DNA from: Falciphora oryzae
Taxonomy: Eukaryota; Ascomycota; Sordariomycetes; Magnaporthales; Magnaporthaceae
DNA length: 64,000 nt
Assembly (NCBI GenBank): GCA_000733355.1
Contig: JNVV01000028.1
Span: 62,001 to 126,000 of the forward strand
Direction: 5' to 3'
Each line of letters begins with the position of its first letter. Position 1 is the stretch's first letter. Under the pieces are notes generated by a model, which did no database searches, was not told the DNA's origin, and saw nothing but the letters and a program-made list of their open reading frames with translations. The translations under genes and the position numbers were made by a program. Below, piece after piece: positions 58,119 to 64,000 of the stretch.

Positions 58119-59015
58119 TTACGTTTTGGTGCTCCCCGCGACACTCTCATGCTCCTGGTAGTGCTCGCCCTCGCCCCAGATGTCCTTGCTCTCCTGCTCG
58201 ACCGCCCGCATCGCCACCGCGACTTCGTCCAGCCGTGCCACCACGTCCAGCACGCCCTGGTTCACACGGTGAAAGTACCGGTCGTTGGCCTCCCGCCGCT
58301 TGCGCGCCAGCAGAATGTCCACCTCGGTCTCCTCCTCCATCTTGGCGCCGAGCCGCTCCGCGCCCTTGCCACCGGCGCTGCCAGGCCGAGCTGCACTGCC
58401 CGTAGCCGTGCTGCCAGCAGCCCCTTCCGCTTTGCCCGCCTGAGCATCCCCGCCGGCGCCGCCCTCCTTGGTCGTTCCCGGGGCAGCGCCGCCAGCCGCC
58501 GCCACACCGTCCGTGGAGAGCGTGGTCTCGATGGCCTCGTCGGCCTCGCTGCGGGCCCAGGCCTGTGCGAGCGCTATCTGCGCCGCCCGCAAGCCGGCGA
58601 GCTTGTGGTCGTGGTCCGGGCCGAAGACGCGCGTGCCGCCGCTGGCCGACAGCTCGACCTCCTCCAGCGTCGCCTGCATCTCGGCCCACAGCGCGTCCGT
58701 CCTATCGGTCGCGCGCGTGGACTCTTGGCGGATCTTGAGCGGCAGCGAGATGCCGCCGAGCCCGGCCGAGCGGAAGGTCGTGGTGGCGCCGCCGCCGCCA
58801 TTGTTGTGCTGGGGCCCGGTCGGGGACGCGGCGTGCTCGTGGTGGCGGAGGGAGGAGTTTCGCTGGAGCGGAGGGGGCCCCTGCGGCGGGCTCAGCCCAG
58901 CACCAGCACCCGTGAGCGACACATTGGAGCCGGCGGGCGAGGAATGCAGGAAGAGAGTAGGCGGCGTGTTTTGCGCTTTGCTTTTTCCCTTGAGAAGTTG
59001 CGACATGCCTGGCAC
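58119..59015 (-). CDS. Uncharacterised conserved fungal protein
   Basis: Intronless, 298 residues. Disordered Ser/Gly/Pro-rich N-terminus (1-90), then two conserved-looking helical blocks separated by an Ala/Gly-rich linker. One is around 105-165 with Ala-Leu-Trp-Ala-Glu-Met-Gln, the other around 235-290 with Asn-Asp-Arg-Tyr-Phe-His-Arg-Val-Asn-Gln-Gly-Val-Leu-Asp-Val-Val and Glu-Gln-Glu-Ser-Lys-Asp-Ile-Trp. These resemble a fungal family of unknown function (possibly the DUF5315 group; that name is from memory). There are no catalytic motifs or membrane segments. Coiled-coil-like helices suggest a protein-interaction role, but none is assigned. An alternative Met at residue 4 exists. Confidence 0.72.
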   Translation of the reverse strand: MPGMSQLLKGKSKAQNTPPTLFLHSSPAGSNVSLTGAGAGLSPPQGPPPLQRNSSLRHHEHAASPTGPQHNNGGGGATTTFRSAGLGGISLPLKIRQESTRATDRTDALWAEMQATLEEVELSASGGTRVFGPDHDHKLAGLRAAQIALAQAWARSEADEAIETTLSTDGVAAAGGAAPGTTKEGGAGGDAQAGKAEGAAGSTATGSAARPGSAGGKGAERLGAKMEEETEVDILLARKRREANDRYFHRVNQGVLDVVARLDEVAVAMRAVEQESKDIWGEGEHYQEHESVAGSTKT

Positions 59016-60248
59016 CTACATCTCCGGTGGAGGGTTGACTGAGTGTGCCGAGGCGTGCCACTGAATTGAAGAGTGACGGGAGCACCCCAGACCGCCAAAA
59101 CTAGCAGGCCCGTCCCACCCTAGCCACGTGCAGCCCGGCTTCCAGCAGCAGCAATTGAGCTTATCCGTCCCCTCAAGTTCCGTCAAATCCAGTGCCATCA
59201 AATCGGTAAGAAAGTGCTCGTGAGCACCGTGCAGTCTGCAAAGGGTTGACTGCGCACGCACGCGTTGTCTTGCGAGTTTTGTGACGTAAGTACCTCTTTG
59301 TCGTAGCAGCATGTGATGAAATTGTACCCGTATTATGGGCTAAAAAAGAGAATAAATAGGTGCCGAAGAACAGTTTGGATCTGCAGACGCATTTCAATGG
59401 CACATGGGGGGCAATCATTCCACCCGAGGGCCCACTGCCGAGTGGCTACATGCCACCAAATGCGGTTGCGCTTGCGCGGCCAATAGAGCCCTTTCGAGTG
59501 TCGTTGCCGCGATAAGCGCCGTCGACCTCAAAGCTTTGCGCTGGCACGAGAACCTGATATCGACAGCGTTTGCCTCATTTGCTGCCATTCCGCCAACCCC
59601 ACCCACCACTTGTTCAGTCCTAATTTCACCTTGGTCGCGCTGCATTTCCCTCTAGACTTGTGTGCTTGTTCCTTGATTTACTGGAAAAGGAGCTTCCTTA
59701 CACTACCAGCAGCCACATCTCCGCCCCTTGCACGTCGTGATTCCCCGCAGGTCTATCTGTGCGCCGCTCATAAAAAGGCATCTATGAACGCGGATTTCAG
59801 GAAACCGCGCCCCGCATCTTCCCAGCCGATAGGGGGTATCCAGGACTTTTTCGATCGGCTTTGTGCGTTGCTATACTTCATCTAGAGAGGGTTTAAAGTT
59901 TGTCAATATGCAACTCACGACTACAGTGGCTGCCTAGCCGCCTAGTGGCGATAAGTCCAGGGAAGTGAAGAAGCTACCAAACATGCTGGGGAGGAAGCCG
60001 TCAAGGCCGCAGTCTACTCACATACTCAGGGTGGCACCGGGCACCACGGACAGGCAGGTCCTTGAGGAATCTCTGCACCGATCGAGAGGAATGGAGATTA
60101 CCAAAGCTGGCAAAGGGCATAACAAGCCCGTGAACGCGGCAGGACAGCCTCGTCCCGACGGGATTCAGGGCTAACTGTGGCGCTGCTGCCCGGCTCGGCA
60201 TCGGCCAAGACGCAGTTGCGGTCATTCACAGGCCGACGTATACACTGC
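59016..60248. other. Gene-free region
   Basis: Upstream of the uncharacterised gene, entering the degenerate segment. Short frames on both strands (for example 59404..59655 and 59610..59885 plus) lack conserved content. No RNA gene or repeat seen. Confidence 0.5.
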
Positions 60249-60512
60249 AACTTATTTGGGCGGGTGTCGACGACATGGCTGTGGATTTTGTCCGCGACAG
60301 GTCCGGTGTAGCTTTTTGCGTGCCTTTTTCATGACGGCCACCTCAGGAGCGAAGTGACCAGGGCTGAGGCACCAGCGAGTACCACAGAGGTGCGAGATGT
60401 GGGGGCTGGCTGGGTGGTTACCGGCGCTTGTGACGAAGGGAATGAGATGAACGAGGAAGGCCGTTCGTCGTCTTGGTACTGGGGGATGTGAGTTCGGCGT
60501 TCTCATCGGCAT
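60249..60512 (-). pseudogene. His-Me endonuclease zinc-binding-loop relic
   Basis: The frame 60252..60512 (minus) contains Ala-Phe-Leu-Val-His near its start, then His-Ile-Ser-His-Leu-Cys-Gly-Thr-Arg-Trp-Cys-Leu-Ser-Pro-Gly-His-Phe, and later a Lys/Arg-rich stretch ending His-Arg-Thr-Cys. The pattern Ser-His-Leu-Cys-x4-Cys-x-x-Pro-x-His, followed by a Glu and a basic helix, is that of the zinc-binding-loop region of certain homing-endonuclease-like (His-Me finger, PF05551-type) proteins found in fungi. No complete gene surrounds it: upstream frames break and no convincing start exists, although an intron-like acceptor (ctctttttag) lies just upstream at about 60515. Either a relic or an intron-rich gene I cannot assemble. 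Confidence 0.5.
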
Positions 60513-61560
60513 GGATCTAAAAAGAGACCGTACGGTTAGTCAAGCCTATGTCAAGTAAACAATTTGGCCTACAGACTGACCGCACATCCAGAGTATCTGC
60601 AACGTCTTTTGGTCGTACAACTTGGTGTCAAGATGATCATGCCTGGGCCCACTGAATAGAACGTTATGGTCCGGTACACATCATCGATTTGTGCCAGCCA
60701 GTGCCCGATAAAAAGGGCTAGTGGCGAGCCAGGAAACTCTGGCGCCGTCAAAACCGGACTTCTCGAGCACAGGACGGCCTCGGGTTTTATTTTTGCTGTT
60801 ACTAAGAGCCTTGAGAACAAGCAAAAGACAAGCGGGAGAAAGGCTCATTTTAACGGAGAACTGAGAGCGGTTGACGGAAAGGAACTTGGGCGTGTGCGGG
60901 GGCAAAAGAGCTTGACACGCCCACGCCCACCAGGAACACGATCGGAAATCTCCTGTCCCACCGTGTCGTCCACACATCCCACCGAGAAAGCCACACCCAG
61001 CCGGGATGGCTACTCTGCGCGGCCAGCTCCCTGCGCGCGCCTGTCCGGCGTCGGTGCTGCTCGTAGGGCAGGACTGCTGGTGGTGGTGGTAGTGCTGGTG
61101 TTGGTGGTGGTTGTGGCGGTGATGGTTATGATCCAGTCGTGGTGCAGCAGCTCGACCGCGGTGGCGGTGGTGGTGCTGGTGCTCGTGCTGGTGCTCGTGC
61201 CGGTGCTGGTGCTCGTAGTAGCGCTGGTGATGGTGCTGGTGATGGTGCCGGCGGTGATGGTGGTGCTGGTGTCCGGTGTTGATCCTCCTGAGGCTGCTGC
61301 TTTTAGAAATACTAGTGCTGGTGCCACTATTGTAGTTGCTGGTGCTACTGTTGCTGCTGCTGTGGCTATAATGTTTGATGTTTCGGCTTGGGATTCTTCT
61401 TTCCAGTGAACAAAGTTCCTTCTCGAGCCAGAAGTTTTCCCTTGACGTGACGCAAACCCGCCGCGCCACCCGGGCAGCTCCTTCTTTAGAAATGCCCTCC
61501 CAAGCGGGCACCTGTAAACAGAAAAGAGTTGGCCGTGTTACCCCCTATTTGTCCTCCTAG
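60513..61560. other. Gene-free, repeat-containing region
   Basis: Includes the degenerate GGTGCT microsatellite (about 61070-61380). The long His-rich frame (60681..61511 minus) and Thr-rich frame (61010..61327 minus) are products of this repeat. Confidence 0.5.
61070..61380 (+). repeat. Degenerate GGTGCT/GGTGAT microsatellite
   Basis: About 300 bases dominated by GGT, GCT and GTG triplets. Similar GGTGCTGGT words recur at 23330-23410. Confidence 0.8.
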
Positions 61561-61960
61561 TCACCGGCACCGGGCGACATCTGGTATATCCATTCCCATG
61601 GTAAGGGATAGGAATAAAAAATATAATGCGGTAGGGTGAGTTTTCTTTGGGAAAGTCATCGTAGATGATGTCCCTGTCGGCCTCGCGCAAGTCGGCGTCA
61701 TACCCGCAGATGGCCCCGACTGCTTGGGCCTCGATGAAGCCCTTGTTGATTTACAGATAGGCAGGAAACCGCCATATGTAGAGAAAGCCCTATCATGGCA
61801 CTTAATAAATGCCGTTCGGTGTGGGCTAATCCTAGCCTTGTTGTAGGCCTGGAGAATATTCTCTGCTTGGCGTTCCATGCTAGGGAGAGTTATGCTTAAG
61901 GATTTATCCCAGCGCGGCGTGGCGTTCCATGCTAGGGAGAGTGATGCTTGAGGACTTATG
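61561..61960 (-). pseudogene. Decayed reading frame with duplicated start region
   Basis: On the minus strand a frame opens at ATG 61878 (Met-Glu-Arg-Gln-Ala-Glu-Asn-Ile-Leu-Gln-Ala-Tyr-Asn-Lys). A neighbouring frame continues the protein-like character downstream of about 61745 (Gly-Phe-Ile-Glu-Ala-Gln-Ala-Val-Gly-Ala-Ile-Cys-Gly-Tyr-Asp-Ala-Asp). The two are joined only if one frameshift is allowed; a normal intron did not fit the phases. About 40 bases around the ATG are repeated at 61868-61907 and 61920-61959 with three mismatches. I do not recognise the protein. Confidence 0.35.
61868..61959. repeat. 40-bp direct repeat, two copies, 52 bp apart
   Basis: Copies at 61868-61907 and 61920-61959 differ at three positions, two of them transitions. 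Confidence 0.85.
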
Positions 61961-62145
61961 GAAAGGTAAGCATATCAGCATTGGCTCCAAGATATACGGT
62001 GATTTTACGCTATTGTATCGAGGATCATCCTCCAGGCCAGTAACATCAGCGCATCCGATGCTGTGTGTTTTGTTCGTTACATTACAGATATCATTCTTTG
62101 CACATTTGATAATATGGGGTTTCTTTTTTCATCAAGTATGATAAA

Positions 62146-62725
62146 CTACCTAAGCTTGCACGAAAAAAAAGGGAGAAAGTAAGCCTGAAGGCAGGCACGT
62201 CGATGCCGGCATCTTAGGACACAACGGTGCCCATAGCTGACAGAGGGGATTAGTATGTGCTGAAATATGGAAGTCGTGACCTTTACATCTGCTGTCGGAA
62301 GCCATAGCCAGGCCCATTTCGCGATCTCCCGGCGAAGCCCAGGAGCATCCGTCCCCCAGTGGTCTTCGACACCCGCTGAACAGTTGGACTCATAATTCAT
62401 CACGCGGTCAGGCTTGTCAGGCCAGATTTCCATTTCGTCAGAGTGGTGCCCGTGCTGGAGAGCTGGGCCTTGTCCAGAGGCTTCTCGGTTAGAGGACTTG
62501 TAATGCCGAATCGGGGGCGTCAGGTCAGCGTGAAGTACAATGAACAGCTGGGCCACGGTCTTGATTACATGTCAGAGTAATACCTCCCATGACGGCGGTA
62601 CAAATTGTCTTGAAACAGGGGATGAGGGTTAATGCAGGGAACAATGAAAACCAGAAGGAATAGGGGATGAAGGAGACCCAGAGGGAATAGGGAGGGCCTG
62701 GAGCAGTCCAGCATGGGAAGTCCAA
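62146..62725 (-). pseudogene. Decayed or fragmentary gene of unknown family
   Basis: The minus strand reads Val-Ile-Lys-Thr-Val-Ala-Gln-Leu-Phe-Ile-Val-Leu-His-Ala-Asp-Leu, then a mixed segment with Asp-Lys-Pro-Asp-Arg-Val-Met-Asn-Tyr-Glu and Ile-Ala-Lys-Trp-Ala-Trp-Leu-Trp-Leu-Pro. A textbook 50-nt intron follows (GTAAAG donor, TACTAAT branch site, CTGTCAG acceptor). A TGA interrupts the upstream continuation just before Val-Ile-Lys. The good intron argues this was once a gene; the break and lack of a start argue it is no longer intact. The family is not recognised. Confidence 0.35.
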
Positions 62726-63473
62726 AAAGTCAACATGACAATCATGAAGTGAACTTGAGAAAGCAACACCTTCAAAGCCGCACTGCTTGTTGTATTACCG
62801 TGTCGGAGCTGTCGTGCCTCCAGCTGAGCAGGGTCAGCTAGAGTAGAGTGCGTATGGCGCGGCGGTCGGTGAGGTCAAGACAGTCCAGAACAAGCCACAG
62901 ATCTGCGGCTGTCGTGTATTGGCGGTTAATACGCCGCTAGAAGACGCAGCCGCCCAGCCCAATGCGGTGTCACCACGGCATGCCCGGACTCGATTTTAGG
63001 TCCAGGATCCGGAAACCGAGCATGCAGGTTTTAGCTTGAGAATTAGGGCGGTGGGAGCAGCCTCGTCTTCGTCACAAGGAGCGCGTCTAGCCCTCTAAGC
63101 GCGAGTTTACAAGCTGGCTAACTTAAGCGCGCCGCCCATGTGAGCTTGGCATGAGTCCCGGCACCCCGAAATTTCAGTGCAGCAAACACTCAGGCATCTG
63201 ATCGTCTTCGCCGAGCTGCAGCATACGCTGGGCTGGGCTTGCTAACGGAGATATATCCTAGCTCATTATGCCAGCTCTGAAAGCCCTCGCGTCGTCTGCC
63301 TTGCGTTATCACTTTTTTTTTACTTCTCTTTTTTTCTCCCCCCCTGAAAGAGCCCCACTTCCCTACAGAAAACCAACTTTCGGTAGGGCTGCTGTCTCCC
63401 CCTTTGACGCTAAGACTTTTTTCACAAATCGTCGCCCGCCTCGTTTTCACACGTGGCCTCGTTTTCCACCACC

Positions 63474-63515
<42 letters not shown>

Positions 63516-63538
63516 GCTACTACTACTACTACTATTGG
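62726..63538. other. Gene-free region, 0.8 kb
   Basis: Between the decayed frame and the hydrolase stop. T-rich near 63310-63345, then the CCA/ACT repeat (63467-63534). Nothing else recognised. Confidence 0.5.
63467..63534 (+). repeat. (CCA)n(ACT)n trinucleotide microsatellite
   Basis: Six or so CCA units followed by about 17 ACT units with one GCT interruption. It ends five bases past the stop codon of the adjacent hydrolase gene. Confidence 0.92.
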
Positions 63539-64000
63539 CTAAAACTCCAGCCACCCTAGCAAGGCTGCGTGATAAGCCTGGGAGTCCTGCACCTGCGGGC
63601 TATGGCCTAAGTCCGGGAACTCGACCAGCTCGGCCGCGGGGATGCTATCTCTGGCCTCTCTGCCCAGCTTCTCGTAGTTGCCCAGCACGGCGGCGACCTC
63701 GGGCGGACTCCACTGCTTGCCGATGGCCGTGTTGTCGCGTGCTCCGATCAGCAGCAGCGTCGGCGCTTTGATCATGCCAAACTCATACACCACAGGCTGC
63801 GTCAAAACCATCTCCGTCGCCTGCGCCATGTTAAAGGCGAACGTCTCGCCCTCGGTTCCCGGGAGCTCGTATAACGACACCAACATCCTGACCCAGACAT
63901 CGTACTCGGGCTTCCAGGTATTCACGTAATAGGTGGCCTGCTGGTATGCCTTTATCGAGTCGTACGTCGTAGCCAGCTCGGCCTGGTACAGCTCGCCGAT
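63539..64000 (-). CDS. Alpha/beta hydrolase, C-terminal half
   Basis: Open to the window edge; the last 153 codons are present and the N-terminus with the nucleophile is outside. Pro-Thr-Leu-Leu-Leu-Ile-Gly-Ala-Arg-Asp-Asn-Thr-Ala carries the probable acid residue (Asp of Ala-Arg-Asp), and Phe-Pro-Asp-Leu-Gly-His-Ser-Pro carries the catalytic His. The region between resembles the cap domain of fungal hydrolases that begin Arg-Ile-Gly-Glu-Leu-Tyr-Gln. Substrate unknown; epoxide hydrolase- or esterase-type cannot be told apart from this half. A valine codon GTG at 63925 is internal, not a start. Confidence 0.85.
   Translation of the reverse strand: MGELYQAELATTYDSIKAYQQATYYVNTWKPEYDVWVRMLVSLYELPGTEGETFAFNMAQATEMVLTQPVVYEFGMIKAPTLLLIGARDNTAIGKQWSPPEVAAVLGNYEKLGREARDSIPAAELVEFPDLGHSPQVQDSQAYHAALLGWLEF

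Noticed and set aside
60681..61511. 276-codon His-rich minus-strand frame
   Set aside because: It is the translation of the GGTGCT-type microsatellite.

Overview
This is nuclear DNA of a filamentous ascomycete (Pezizomycotina). The evidence is the GC-rich coding sequence, short 50-100 nt GT-AG introns, long intergenic regions and the gene set: a Pex14/Pex17 hybrid peroxin, PtaB-type LIM-binding protein, HbrB-type TORC2 subunit, Hook protein and a mitochondrial-type coproporphyrinogen oxidase. The style fits Sordariomycetes, possibly Magnaporthales, but no sequence-level marker here proves the order. I support 22 protein-coding genes, two of them cut by the window ends, plus about five gene relics. 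I found no tRNA, rRNA, CRISPR array or intact transposon by eye.

Layout. 1-8.5 kb: end of a Rab geranylgeranyltransferase alpha subunit (BET4), a histidine-phosphatase-superfamily protein, a TilS-like tRNA-Ile lysidine synthetase, a mitochondrial S-adenosylmethionine carrier and a Pex14/17-like peroxin. 10.4-22.7 kb: INO80 subunit IES2, a Gag1-like-clamp protein, an unknown protein and an SPX-domain low-affinity phosphate transporter. 22.7-25.5 kb: a repeat-rich gap containing a short diverged TATA-binding-protein (TBP) exon relic. 25.5-34 kb: VPS39/VAM6, GON7 and HbrB/BIT61. 34-37.7 kb: a long gap with two adjacent perfect hairpins, leading to the LIM-binding regulator PtaB. 41.9-50.5 kb: ADK1, RPN8, a SWIM zinc-finger (Shu2/Sws1-like) protein, HEM13 and ATG8. 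52.9-59 kb: a Hook dynein adaptor, an I9 protease-inhibitor-like protein and an uncharacterised protein. 59-63.5 kb: a degenerate segment with a His-Me-endonuclease-type zinc-loop relic and two other decayed reading frames. 63.5-64 kb: the C-terminal half of an alpha/beta hydrolase.

Most genes are single-copy housekeeping functions, and nothing suggests a biosynthetic cluster or operon-like module. Several act in endomembrane traffic and nutrient signalling (BET4, VPS39, ATG8, Hook, the SPX transporter, the TORC2 subunit). I regard that as coincidental clustering rather than a functional island. The most unusual items are in the gaps: the TBP relic, the paired hairpins, the His-Me relic and the decayed frames near the right end. 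Within genes, the notable points are a GC-AG intron in IES2 and a 90-nt stop-free intron in the I9-type gene.
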